Below, in pieces: positions 1 to 11,442 of a stretch of DNA of 64,000 bases. The stretch is from Physcia stellaris (lineage: Eukaryota; Ascomycota; Lecanoromycetes; Caliciales; Physciaceae). The position numbers and the translations under genes are program-made. The DNA is taken from NCBI GenBank assembly GCA_018902385.1, contig JABSSW010000001.1, positions 868,001 to 932,000 on the forward strand, read 5' to 3'. Each line of letters opens with the position of its first letter. The first letter of the stretch is position 1. Under the pieces are notes generated by a model. The model saw nothing but the letters and a program-made list of their open reading frames with translations, was not told the origin of the DNA and did not search any database.

Positions 1-641
1 CCATGTTTCCCTCAGGTGGGATTGTTTATTATTAGTGTCGGAAGGCTTGGTCCCCCAGGTACCTTAGTCGCGGTCGTTTTGCCAAATGGGTAAAAGCGTG
101 CCGGTGGTAAGGCTGCACTATTCGGTAGCTGCATGCTCATCCCTACTTGGGACTTGCTGCGCAATTCACGAGATGGGAGGTAAGCGAACGCAGGCTTTCC
201 CTTCCCCAAAAGCCCTCGATTAATATCTAAGAGTCCCCACCATGGCCGCCCCCAATCCCACTTCCACTCCCAATCTTTGCCTACCTACCAACTCCAGTCT
301 CCAGAGGACCTCCATCTCTACCCGTCCAGCCCCTTTGGCATTGCGACAGCTGATCGTCGAGCCTGCCTCGAACTGGTTTCAAATCATCCCTCGACCTTAC
401 CCTCCGCTTCGTCTTACTTTAATGCCTGGATAGCCACTCGACCTACTCTTTGCCCTCCCCTTATAATTTTCCCACCTCCCTCAATCTCCTTCGGATTCCT
501 CGGGTCAATTGGGTAAGTGCCCCCCAAGTGAGAGAGAACCTTCCGCATTGCATCTTCCCCTATCAACGAAAAACGAACAACTTCAGCTACTGAACCAAAT
601 TCCAGGCAGGGCTCTGGTAACCCGACGCCGACTTGTGGGGC
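1..641. other. Upstream region of the C2H2 gene, no gene seen
   Basis: I see no gene here. The segment from about 240 to 600 is rich in pyrimidine tracts (CTTCC, CCCTCC, CTCC), as is common in fungal promoters and 5' leaders, and it contains short upstream ATG frames (for example at 242 and 277) that do not resemble a conserved protein. It most likely holds the promoter and 5' UTR of the gene that starts at 642. Confidence 0.4.
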
Positions 642-2910
642 ATGGCTCTTGTCCACGAAAACGTAGGCGACTTTGTTCTCTTTCCAAGAGACCCTCCCTA
701 CCACCACAATATGGGATCAGAGGACGATATCAACGGCTTGAATTCGAGCTACGAGCAATACCCGTCCATGCCTGCCTACTCCTCAGCAGCATATTATAAT
801 ACGCCCCATTATCTTTTCGAATCAGCAAAATCACAAGACCACCACGGCTTCACGCCAGCGGGGTCCCCGTGTCCGTCTATATCTCAAGCTTTGGATCACC
901 CTCCTTCAACTACGCTATCCTCCGCCTCAGGCGCCTCAGTACAGAGCACAGCCTCCTCAGCCGTTGGGTCGCCGTACTCCCATGCCACACATAACCTCCC
1001 TAGTCAAGACCAGTGGACTGAGTCACATCACGGGCTTGGTATTGCGTCCGGAGTCGTCCATAGTAACGACGGCTTTGGTCAAGATATACCTCAGTGGGGT
1101 GGTATGGAAAATGAAATGATCTTCGATAGCAGCAAGCTCCAAGACAATTTCGTTGGTGAGTCTGAAAAGGTTTCTTCCTCTCCAGTGTCTCCGAGTTGTT
1201 CGGCCCCTCTCTCAATGCCGTCATGTTCCGCTTCTCAAGTTTTCCCATCTGGGTTTTCTTTTCCATCTCAGGCAGTGGCACCTACTTCGTCGGGAAACGG
1301 CCGGAACATTACCATCGACACCATCCTTGAGGAGGTCATCGACACCATCCTTGAGGAGGTCAACTGCACAATTCAATCCTCACCATGTACCACTTCACCA
1401 ACATCGACATGTGCAACGAGTGTGTCACCTGTGTGCGTGCCACTCAACCCAGGATCCATGTCTTCTCCACGGATTGCCAGGTCCTTTAGGTCGCCAACAA
1501 CACCAGCATCAGCAATGTCTCCGTCCTTTCCCAGTCCTGCGTACTCTCCGAGGTCACGACAGCCGGGTCTTCGCAGGCCGTCCCTCACTTCTAGCAATAC
1601 ATCTAGAGCCCAAAGGACTTCAGTCTCGCCCACGGAAACGTATAGCCCTTATGTTCGCTCATTGCCAGTTCCGGAACTCCAGGAGCAATTTTCTTTTGTG
1701 CAATCTTCAAGTCCTTTCTTTGGTCAGAGTAGTGGCAGGTTCATCCCTCCACTACAGTCATCTTGTTGGTTTTCCTTATGCATCCTCTCCCTTCTCTTTG
1801 TTCTTCTTACTTACTCTGGGAGAGACTCCCTTCTCGTGTATTCGCACTCGACGTGAGGGAGCACGTGCTAACGAATTTCTCACCCCAGATCCATCTCTTA
1901 TCCAGCCGTTCGACACTCCGGTTGCACGTAACACGACTGGGCCGCCATACCCTGGGGTTATCCATGCTTTTCCCCATCTACCGTCACAGACTATCCAGCC
2001 TCCGTCCCCCGCCCCTTCAGATTCGTCAAGTCAAGGGTCACATCAGCCCGGGCCAGCCCGGTTCAGAAGCGGCACAGCTTCTCCTTACCTTCACTCCTCA
2101 AACTTTCATCCATACCCAAGTACGTTAGACGCCCGCAGAATGTCCGTAGCATCTAGTCATTCGCGACATTCCCAGGAAAGCTCTAGGTCTGCCAGCGTTG
2201 GTTTCGACGATGATGGAAGGGAAAGAGGTCGATGCCCAAACCCGGATTGCGGCAGGATTTTTAAGGATCTGAAGGCTCACATGCTAACCCATCTGTCTGA
2301 AAGACCTGAAAAGTGTCCTATTGTCACGTGCGAGTACCATCAGAAGGGCTTTGCTCGCAAATACGACAAGAATCGGCACACTTTGACCCATTACAAGGGC
2401 ACGATGGTCTGTGATTTCTGCCCCGGATCTGGATCAGCAGCGGAAAAAAGCTTCAACCGTGCGGATGTATTCAAACGTCATTTGACCTCTGTACACGGTG
2501 TGGAGCAAACACCACCAAACAGTCGCAAGAAGAGTCCTTCAGCCGCTTCCGCTAAGAAATCATCATCCACTCCTCAAGACACGGCCGGTAGATGCTCGAC
2601 ATGCTCTGCCATGTTCCACAATGCGCAGGAGTTTTACGAGCATTTAGACGATTGTGTACTTCGTGTGGTGCAGCAGGAAGAGCCCAGCGAAGCTATCAAC
2701 GAACAGCATCTCTCTGGGGTGACCAACGATAGGGCTGTCCAGAACACATTAGAGCGGCACATGGTTCCTGCCTCAATGGAGTCGAACGCAGAAAACAGTG
2801 ACGAAGATGATGCCGAGGAGAATAAAGCAGAGGGTGCCGAGGACAGCTGGTCCGGCAACGCTCGCTGTGGGAAAGGAAGCATCAAGAGTAACAAGAGCCA
2901 ATCATGCTGA
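642..2910 (+). CDS. C2H2 zinc-finger transcription factor, conserved in Pezizomycotina
   Basis: Predicted nuclear DNA-binding protein. The first ATG in the long frame is at 642; an ATG at 711 (MGSEDD) is an alternative start. Exon 1 runs to about 1728 and exon 2 from 1889. The acceptor at 1887-1888 has a good branch site (GCTAAC at 1867-1872); the donor is less certain (GTAGTG at 1729 or GTCAGA at 1723 both keep frame). The N-terminal half is low-complexity Ser/Pro/Thr. After about residue 470 come C2H2-like fingers: CPNPDCGRIF..HMLTH, CPIVTCEY..GFARKYDKNRH, CDFC..FNRADVFKRHLTSVH and a degenerate CSTC..HLDDC. The protein of about 702 residues ends at a UGA at 2908-2910, but the conserved C-terminal block of the family continues in the same frame (next entry). 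The family is recognised; the exact orthologue name is not. Confidence 0.8.
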
Positions 2911-3324
2911 CAATTAACACATCCCCAGGGTGTCGGTTCGCACGCTGGGGGTGGCAACTCGAATGCTAAATCGGGTCGTGTGGGCAAAAGCCGCGGCATG
3001 ACTTTTTCCAAAGGTGGTGTACCCTTGGTCGGCAAGGGGCGGAAGAGGAGGAAGTTCTATCCAACGTCGTGGGGCTGCTCGGCGGACAAGATGAAGATGA
3101 AGAAACGGGTGTTGTGCGTCTTTGACGGGCCGCGGCGGCTTTGCAAGGACGACATGATGCTCGATAATGAATTTGAGGTCCGGATGCGCCTAGGCGACGG
3201 CAACTCATACGTGACCGACCTGGATGTCAACACGATCAAGCGAGCCAACGCATTCCATGAGGCGACGGAGGAGGAGAAGGGAGTGTATTCAGAGGAGGTT
3301 GATGTACAACAGTTGATGTCCTGA
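2911..3324 (+). other. In-frame C-terminal extension of the C2H2 factor beyond UGA (readthrough candidate)
   Basis: The frame of the zinc-finger exon stays open for 137 codons after the UGA and encodes a block I recognise from fungal homologues, including GVPLVGKGRKRRKFYPTSWG and KKRVLCVFDGPRRL, ending at a UGA at 3322-3324. The bases after the first stop are CAA UUA, which match the CAR-YYA readthrough context known from tobamoviruses and tested in yeast. An ordinary intron is hard to fit. The only AG before the block is at 2927-2928, and the nearby GT donors (2834, 2850, 2867, 2888) all leave the wrong phase. The alternatives are a non-canonical splice, a sequence difference, or loss of this tail in this strain. 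Confidence 0.55.
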
Positions 3325-3739
3325 CCATCGCTGTGTTGATGTATTACTATCTGTAAGTGTGTATGGATGTGCATGGAAGGATTAGCGATTTACTTTCCAC
3401 CTGATTGGAAATGTTGAAGTGCTTGGATCATGAAGGCAGCCTCAATCCAGTACAATGTTATGGCTATCATGACGGTTGGAAGGATGACTACTCCTCCCTC
3501 CAAAAAAAAAGTACAGGATGCAAAAGATGAGGTAATTGCGGAGCAGGACCTTTGCGTTTCTTAATTTCTTTTTTGATAGCAGTGCAGGACACAAGATTAA
3601 GCATCCAAAACTAAAGGGATTTATTGAGTCCATTGACATGAATATAAGTTCAATACTTACATCACTCGATTGAGTGGTATAAGTCAACCCTTGACCAAGG
3701 GTAGGGTAAGAAAAAATTGGTACTCGTACGGAGACCTAG
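3325..3739. other. Intergenic, no gene seen
   Basis: This is the 3' flank of the C2H2 gene. It contains an A9 run near 3503 and nothing with coding character on either strand. Confidence 0.4.
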
Positions 3740-4311
3740 AAGAAATAGCTGCCTGGCATGAGCGTGGGCTTAAAACACCCCGGCTTCAAACTCTTGCGGA
3801 AAAGAGGGATGAGTTTGGCGTCCTTATCACCGCAAGTAACGACTCTGAAGGGCCAGCAGAGAGCAGGTTCAAGAATCGAGCTGCTGTACCGTTAAGAGGA
3901 GGGTGCGTCATGAAAACGAAAGGTTCGTTCCCCTCTTCGACTCCTCACACTTGATGCTTAGCCGGCAGTACTCTGGTAGTAAGTCATTCCTGTTGATACA
4001 AATCCATGCTGATCCCTGTTCCCATGAACAGCTTAAAGCCCATGGCTCCATCTCGAACGGATCAAGGCTCTCAAGAAACCCTGCAAAGAGGTCTTTCCCA
4101 CTGTCGAGCACGCTTACACCACCATTCCCATCTATCCTCCTGGCCAAATCGGGTTCATGGCATGCTGTAAAGATGGGTCGAGAAACGTCAAGGAGCCCCT
4201 GAGGACCTGGGATCTGAAAGAGGAGGAAGAGCTGTCTAGATACTATAGCCAGGAGATCCACCGTACAAGCTTCGTGCCACCCGTTTTTTTGCACACAAAG
4301 CACTGCGATAG
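3740..4311 (+). pseudogene. Spermidine synthase pseudogene, C-terminal part
   Basis: Spermidine synthase transfers aminopropyl from decarboxylated SAM to putrescine. Only the C-terminal third is present. Around 3815-3875 a frame reads EFGVLITASNDSEGPAES, matching the family's aspartate-bearing segment (usually DVIITDSSDP.GPAE), with the normal DSSD changed to ASND. After a probable relic intron, 4043-4283 reads [18 protein letters not shown], then [16 protein letters not shown] and [16 protein letters not shown], very close to fungal spermidine synthases. The segment joining these blocks carries a stop, the last codons are frameshifted at a run of seven T (4284-4290), and no N-terminal half with the SAM-binding motif is seen upstream. 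It is probably a decayed duplicate; the working gene should lie elsewhere in the genome. Confidence 0.8.
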
Positions 4312-4906
4312 CGCGTTGGGGACTGCGGGCTAGGCTGCTTAGTTATGGCGGATGATTTTATAGCGTTTCATGCAAGACATCTCGGCCAAGTCGCCCGATT
4401 GCAATGATGCATGTTAGCGGTGTGCAGATTCAAAAGCTTAGATGCCCATTTTCAAACCCCAGTATTGATGGGTAGGTGTGTAGATGAACCCCATGGAACA
4501 ATTGCAGATGTTGCTAACTTCCCTCTAAGAGCTAGATGGTCAAGTTCCGGGCCGGATACTGTGAAGCGAGAATCCGGGAACAGAGCCAACATGCAACGCT
4601 GCGGAGGCTCTTCTTTGATCAATCTCATTCCATTCCTCCTCCGAATCGCTGGATGCAAGTTTCGTCGTATTGCACGGTAAAGCCTGAAGCGCTACAGGCT
4701 TGTAGATAGGAGAGGGACAAGTGGGGATACCAGAGTGAGTCCGAGTGCTGATCCGTCAGAAGAACAAGAGATCACGATGGCCACCACGCACGATTCGCCA
4801 GGCTACAAGACCACTCCGATCACGCCGTGACCTCCTCGGTCGATGCTGCATAGACAATCCAGATAACGACTATCGGTCCAAGACTCCCGCTCTTGCTTCG
4901 TCAAAA
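4312..4906. other. Intergenic, no gene seen
   Basis: This lies between the spermidine synthase relic and the 3' end of the BZZ1 gene. Short frames on both strands (4411-4680, 4745-5152) look like chance or antisense frames. Nothing is recognised. Confidence 0.35.
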
Positions 4907-7472
4907 TCAAACTTCTTGAATGTAATTTGCCGGTACGCTCTTCCTCACGCCCCCTTTTTCGACACCCGCCCAGCCGTCACCGGCATCTTTCGAAACGAGT
5001 ACAAATCTTTCACCTTCAACCATGCTCCATTCCGCGTCGCTCCTGGCCTCGTAGTCGTACATTGCTTCGACATACTTCAGCTTCTTCGCGCCTCGCTTCG
5101 GCGCTACAGCTGGTCCCTTCTTCTTGCCTGTTCCCAGGGAGCTGCCAGCTAGCGAGGCCGACGACGAGCTGTACGTAGACGTTGGCCGTTCAAGCTCAGG
5201 CGAGGATGCAGGGAGCATCTCAAGATAGCTGGTCGGCACAAGACCCGTTGTTGAGGTTGATGTCCGGACCATAAGCCAGCCTGAGCCGTCTTGATTAGGG
5301 TCAGCAACTGTCTTGCGAAATTCAATAGTTCGGATTCCCTCACCGTCTGGCTCTACGATCGCGACCTCTTGCCCCTCCTCTACAGTAACTTCTCCTTTAC
5401 CTGTGGCTTGATATTGATATATCATTTTGCCTCGCGGTCCTTGTAGATCAGATGTAGAGCTTGCGCCATTCAGCTCAGCCGGTACCTCGCTGATGTAGTG
5501 GGTTGGCGGAGGTGCTATAATACGATTCCTTCGGGTTGTGGTTGGTTTGCTGGCCGCAGGCGGAGAGGCGCCCTTGTCAGTGCTGGGCTCATCTATCGGA
5601 GGCTTCAATGGTAGACCGGAGACGGATCGATTTGCACTGGCAGCGTAGCCAGAACTCAAAGAGGTCATTGTATTACTTCTGCTCAGGGCAGATAACTCTG
5701 GGGTGTTTTCTGGATACGAGGCCCCATTCGTTGAGGGTAGTGCAGCGTTCGAGGCAGCCTGCCTTTCAGCTTTAAGTTTCTTCTTCTCGTCTTTGCTTTG
5801 CTCTCCAGGGCACTCTGCCGGAACCTTCATTTCACATTTGCTGTGGCAAGTGTATCCGCAATCACGACAATCAAACCCTTTAGCCGAGAGGCCCCAAATT
5901 CTTTCACAACACAGATCGCAGTTCGTCGGAATTTTAAATGTCTGCGGTTTGAAATTGTGATTCTGCGCTCCTAGCGAGACATCGCCTACGGCAGCAGTAA
6001 TTGTAGCTACCTCGACATCTGCTGTTAGACGTCTACGCTCGGCTTCGTGGAGGGTCTCTTGAAGTGAGAACATGGCTCGTACGATCTCAACTTCATCCCT
6101 TTTGTCTTTACCTTCTTTAATGTCCCGACGTATTCGTTGGGCAGTCTCGACTTCTTTTCTCTTTTTATCTACATCTTGCTTCAGCTCGCGCAGCTGACCT
6201 TTGCTTCTGCCAAGAACGTTCCTGAGGAATATCTTGGCATTGTCGTTGGTAGCCATGGCGCTATCATCGAGCCAAACCGGACTTGGCTCAAAAACCATAT
6301 CAGACGGCTCGACCCACTGGGTAAGGTTGTGTTGGATGAACATTTGGGAGTCGAGCCGTGGATCGTTACGTGGAACTGCCGAGCCTAAATGCTGTAAATG
6401 GTCTTGACTTCTCGAGAGCGTTGAACTTTCCAAACTGGTCGCGTGTGACCACAAAGAATTGAGTTGACCGACACGAGTTTCTGATAGATCTTGCAAGCTC
6501 TACACTCGCGTTTAGCCTGAGGAACGGATTGCGATAGCCTTGGAGCTCTTACGTCTAACAGATCCGGAACATACTCGTGGTAGTATCTCTCCTTCTGCTT
6601 GTTGGTCACGTTGATACCAATGATGTAGGTATTCTTATGGAGTTAGCAACAGCTGCTCACTTTATACACCAGAGCTCACCTTAACGTTATGCATTTCCAT
6701 AATCTGCTGCTGATAGGCATTATGTGCCTTGCTCTTGCCATGGTCGAACGATGATTCGGTTCTCTTCCGTCTGTTCTCAACCTCCTGACAAGCCCCGTCG
6801 TATCTTCCTTTCTGCTTCCTGAGATCTCCGTAGGACAAATCCCGTTCTCTTTCCAATTTCCCAGCATATTCAGCATGACTTTTTCGCAATTCCTCGTACC
6901 GAGCAGCGATACTCTTCATGGGCTCAACGACCTGTAGCAATAGTTCTGAGGAGAACCGATCATGCTCGGCTGCCCGGGCCTCAACTGTGGATAGTTGAGT
7001 GGTCCAAGTCGTCAATGAAGCACTGGTACCGCATGATCAGTATTTCACAAGCTTTGGGAAGCTATCAACGGCTGTGCACCTCTCCAGTGAACCTGGGGTC
7101 AAACTCGGGGAATCTCCCACGCTGAGGTTGCTAGATCGTTTTGCCTTCTTCTCAAAGTATCTCCTCGCAAGTGCGTAGAGCCTGGAACTGTATTCTTTTT
7201 CAATCGCGCCCCGCTCTCTGTAGAATTGTTGAATCTCGTCAAGCCAGACAACGCCGTTTGAGACCTTGAGGTAGGTAAGTCATATGCCAGAAGTACGCTT
7301 GCAGACAGTCGACGGTACCGGCACAGGCGAGCAGGATGCTTACCCAGGCGTTAACCGGCCTAAATGCATCCTAGATGAGGTGTGTGATCAATGACATGGT
7401 CCCAAGCGAGCGGCAGAGTACTTCTACCTTCAACTCTGTGCCGAAACTAGGCGCACTTCTGACCTCGTCCAT
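4907..7472 (-). CDS. bzz1: Bzz1-like F-BAR/C1/SH3 protein (actin patch and endocytosis)
   Basis: Bzz1 proteins bend membranes and recruit Las17/WASP to endocytic actin patches. Six exons keep phase: 7428-7472, 7344-7370, 7080-7264, 6680-7022, 6553-6633 and 4907-6499, giving 757 residues, the usual length. The start is MDEVRSAPSFGTELK. Residues 1 to about 300 form the F-BAR domain (FYRERGAIEKEYSSRL, ARRYFEKKAKR, YYHEYVPDLLD). A C1 zinc domain lies near 408-457, with the His and Cys ligands intact (HNFKPQTFKIPTNCDLC, GFDCRDCGYTCHSKC). Two SH3 domains follow near 580-655 and 702-757; the last ends in VPANYIQEV. The segment after the F-BAR is consistent with the family's coiled HR1-like helix. 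The promoter is shared with the divergent DBP5 gene. Confidence 0.95.
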
Positions 7473-8109
7473 AGTGCCTCATTACACATGGGTCATGTAG
7501 GATGTCGATTTGTAACCTCCCTCGAAGGTATCGCCGCAAGGCATACGACTCGAGAATACTGCACTTGCGACGATGAGGGGCACTTCGAAGCGACAGGGGA
7601 AAAGTAACAGGGGCAAGGGTCAGAAGATTACAGTAAGTTACGGATAGGTATCCTCGGTATCTTACTTGTACGTATGCTGAGTTGCATTGGTACGACTAAC
7701 CAAGAAAGGGCGGGCTAATGAGTTAACGCCAGCGATATGCATCAGAACTTCAGAAGCATCCGTACGCAGTCCAGTGGATGCTATAAAGGATTCTCACGAT
7801 CTGCTAGAGTAGACATGGACCTCACGCATGGTTCAAGTGCGTAAATTTCAAGAGACGAAACATATCGCCCTTACTTCCTGACTCATCTGACGCTCGCTTG
7901 CCTGACTCTATCATTTAGAGCCATAAACTTCATCCCTCAACTAGCAACACTTCTCTCCAAACACGTGCTGACTACAACAAGTCATCCATCCCGCACTGAT
8001 AGCCCCTTCGAGGGTTAGAACTGCCTAGTCCTCAATCCCTAACGAAACCTCCCTTCCCTCTGTGTTCATCTCACTCAACCTCGAATTTCCTTCCCGGTTC
8101 CCTGCAGAC
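7473..8109. promoter_or_regulatory. Divergent intergenic region between bzz1 and dbp5
   Basis: About 640 bp separate the two start codons, which point away from each other, so this should hold both promoters and 5' leaders. The dbp5-proximal part (about 7,990-8,109) is rich in CT tracts. No specific operator can be assigned by eye. Confidence 0.5.
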
Positions 8110-10015
8110 ATGGCCGACCCTGATGCGAAGAAGCCTTCTTTGGAGGATCGTATTACTATGCCTGAGCATAAAGACATTCCAACCGCGGTCACTAAGGACG
8201 ATCCTGCCAAGTCAACCGATACCAATGGTATGGACGATCCTGCTAAGTCAATCGCTTCCAATGGTATGAACGCAACCGCGACGTCCTTCGTGCCGGGCAA
8301 TATCACTTCGTGGGCTGATGAAGTCAATTCACCGGCTGACGCCAAAAACACCTCTGTAGATGAGCTCGCATCCAAACCCGAGGAAGTAGATCTGGCAAAA
8401 TCCCAGGTCGACGGAGCTACGGAGTCGCAGAACGGCAGCTCACAGATATATGAACCGACCTACGATGTCGATGTTAAACTCAGCGATGTACAGGCAGATC
8501 CCAACAACCCGCTATATTCTATCAAGAGTTTTGATGAGCTAGGCCTGTAAGTATTCTCGACCCTACGTTACTTCGGGTCCCATGGAGCTGAATGATTTCA
8601 GAGACCCTGCGCTGCTTAAAGGCATCTCCCAGATGCGCTTCCACAAACCCTCTAAGATCCAGGAGAAAGCTCTGCCCCTACTGATGAAGAACCCGCCATC
8701 AAATATGATCGGACAGTCTCAATCCGGGACTGGGAAGACAGCAGCATTCGCTCTCAACATCCTGTCTCGAGTTGACTTCAATGGCAAATCTCGCCCGCAG
8801 GCGTTAGTTTTAGCTCCAACTCGTGAACTCGCTCGTCAGATCGTTGGGGTTTTTCAAGTAATGAGCCAATTCGTGGAGAACGTCAATGTTGGGGCATGTA
8901 TTCCAATGGATAAATCCAGCCGGGGCCAGGTCTTCACAGCTCAAATTATTGTCGGTACCCCAGGAACTACGATGGATATGATTCGGCGGCGTCTGTTGGA
9001 CCCTACGGACATTAAGGTCCTCGTCCTCGACGAGGCAGATAACATGTTGGAACAACAGGGGCTTGGGGATCAATGCATTCGGGTCAAAATGTAAGAAGAG
9101 TTCACGGGACATCTAGGGCGGCTAACAAGTTCGCAGGCTCTTGCCAAAGACCATCCAGATTGTCCTATTCTCTGCTACTTTCCCAGATCACGTCGTTACC
9201 TACGCCGAGAAATTTGCGCCGGACGCGAATCAAATCACGCTGAAGCATGAGGAGCTTACTGTAGAAGGTATCCGTCAGCTCTACCTTGATTGCTCGTCGG
9301 AGAATGAAAAGTTTGAGTGCCTCCTGAAGCTTTACGGTGTTATGACAGTCGGATCATCAATTATCTTCGTTAAGGTAGACTCTTCTACAATGGAAGCTTG
9401 TAACTCGACTAACAACTTTCAGACTCGCGCAAGCGCCATCAACATTCAGAAACGTATGGAGCAAGAAGGCCATAAAGTAGCTTGTTTGACCGGCCAGTTC
9501 GAAGGAGCGGACCGCGATGTCCTCATAGATGCATTCCGTGATGGCAGGGCGAAGGTCCTGATTGCTACCAATGTCCTAGCCCGTGGCATTGATGTCCAGA
9601 CTGTATCTTTAGTGATAAACTACGTAAGTCACTGGTTGCGATGTTGGATTGATATCCTATGGCGTGGCCTGGCGTACGGCGTCAGCGACGCACCTAGCCG
9701 TATACGCCACTGGTTTTCCGACTCGGATACAGGAATCGTGCTAATATGGAGCAGGACATACCTGAAGACGTTAGAGGTAGACCGGATCCTGCGACCTACC
9801 TACATCGTATTGGCCGTACCGGTCGCTTCGGACGTGTTGGCGTTTCGATCAGTTTAGTCGACAATCGACGAAGCTTCAGCGCTCTACAGTCTATTGCTGA
9901 GTACTTCAAGATCCCGCTCACCCGTCTGAATACCGGAGACTGGGATAGCATCGAGGAAACCGTCCAAGCAACGCTTAAGAGCTCTCGAGCTGGTGCAAAC
10001 TTCAAGAATGGATAG
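8110..10015 (+). CDS. dbp5: ATP-dependent DEAD-box RNA helicase Dbp5 (mRNA export)
   Basis: Dbp5 remodels mRNPs at the cytoplasmic face of the nuclear pore. Five exons keep phase: 8110-8546, 8602-9090, 9137-9374, 9423-9623 and 9755-10015, giving 541 residues. The introns are 55, 46, 48, 131 nt, with CTAAC or CTAAT branch sites in the last three. Helicase motifs in order: Q motif ([15 protein letters not shown]), I ([11 protein letters not shown]), Ia (PTRELAR), GTPGT, II (LDEADNM), III (FSATFPD), IV (SIIFVKT), V (TNVLARGID) and VI ([11 protein letters not shown]). The N-terminus is a charged low-complexity tail of about 140 residues with a near-repeat ([12 protein letters not shown] then [12 protein letters not shown]), a little longer than in yeast. 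The end, [19 protein letters not shown], is typical of Dbp5. Confidence 0.96.
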
Positions 10016-11442
10016 TGAGTACCTAACAGAACACTGGTCGGGACATGTAAAGATAAACGCTTTGCTATGCACACTACTCCAGCTTTCCCGAATTTGGTAG
10101 ATCCTTCGCCATTCGTCTAGGCTAAAGGTGCTTTATAGCCTCTCTAGGCAATTGCAACATGTTGTTTCCAGACGTTGTCATACCTGGCCTGTGTTGCCAC
10201 GTAGTTCTCCGATATATTCTAATGGTCTACACTTGCTTCAAATTGATCTCAATCCTCTCGACTATCAGTCTCAGGGTCTTTGGACTCTGGTTGGTGCTAA
10301 CGAACTGGCCATCTGTAGTGATGACGGGAGACGTCAAATGACGAACGACTACGAAATGCTGTATTAGGTCATGAACTGGGGCTCTGCCGGATGAAGAGCG
10401 GGTGGGTTGAAGTGGGACAATGCTAAAGGGGCTGGGCTGGAAAGTGAATGAACCCATAAGCAGCTGGATCTGGAGCAGAGGCCTACTTTAGGTATCTTCT
10501 CATCCAGTGCTGAAACTAAATAGCTAAAATAACACCTCGTCAAAATTGGCTCATTGACCGTGCTCTGTTCCACATGCTCCACCCGCACATTGTTTTCCAA
10601 TAGGCGCCTTCGCGGATTGAACTAATGATGAAACACGATTGGGTGCCGTATCTGTCTATTTGTCGAGTCTTACCCGGCCTGCATCAGGGGCATTTGGAAT
10701 CTTCATCAGACGGTACGAGGCTCGGTCGAAGAGCTTCAGTTGTTTATGTTTTCCTCGATCCGGACCTACCAAAGAAGAGACTATTCAACGCGTGTTCACA
10801 GTCAGTTTCCGAGCGCTGTCCCGTGGCTGGCCACCTGGTGGTAGATTTCTGTCACAACAGATAGACGACTCCCGAATCCGGACGTCAACCGGGGATGACT
10901 GCTTATGTCCCAGAGTCTATGTTCATCAGGAACGGTCACAACCTTAAAGTACGCTGTGAACGCTCCCGCAGCAGAACTCCGACTTGTCCTCAAAAGTTAT
11001 ACAACTACACAGTGCCAGGCTAGGGGCAATTTCCTGATAATAAATTCGATGAGTTTGCTGGCTCCTCGAAGTTCCAACATGACCATGACAGAGATGTAGC
11101 TCGCTCTGCCGGCTTCGTGCTGGTCAAAATCAGATTATGTGCACAAAGTGAAAATACATAAGCAGATACCGGACACTGAAAAGCTGCATCCAGCTCGCCC
11201 TGACGCTGCCGAAACATTATTGTGGGCCTGCCCCGTCTACTGATAACGCTTGACTTCCTTGTTCATCCTTAAATCTTGGGAGCTAGAAGTGAGCGGAGAC
11301 CCTACCCAGCTTGTAACTATACATTTAGTGCTTTAGGGGTTTCTCGCTTGGTGAGGCCTTTTGCGTTAACGTCTGGTCGAGGGCTAGAAGGCTTGAAACA
11401 GGTAGTCCGAGTTTTTGAAGCTCGTCATTGGCTGTAAATGCA
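10016..11442. other. Intergenic, no gene recognised
   Basis: A stretch of about 1.4 kb between the 3' ends of dbp5 and the GTPase gene, which converge. Several frames of 60-118 codons occur on both strands (for example 10639-10947 plus). I recognise none, and they lack typical intron signals or family motifs. It may contain decayed coding sequence. Confidence 0.35.

Noticed and set aside
1156-1271. A good-looking intron (GTGAGT donor, TCTCAG acceptor) inside exon 1 of the C2H2 gene
   Set aside because: Its length of 116 nt breaks the frame and leads quickly to a stop, while the unspliced frame continues with family-like Ser-rich sequence.
2888-2928. GTAACA...CCCAG as an intron removing the UGA of the C2H2 gene
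   Set aside because: At 41 nt it is too short, and it leaves the wrong phase, giving a stop at 2,967-2,969. The donor at 2867 fails in the same way.
10128-11217. Several frames of 60-118 codons between dbp5 and the GTPase gene
   Set aside because: No motif, no homologue known to me, no consistent splice pattern and overlapping frames on both strands. Left as intergenic.
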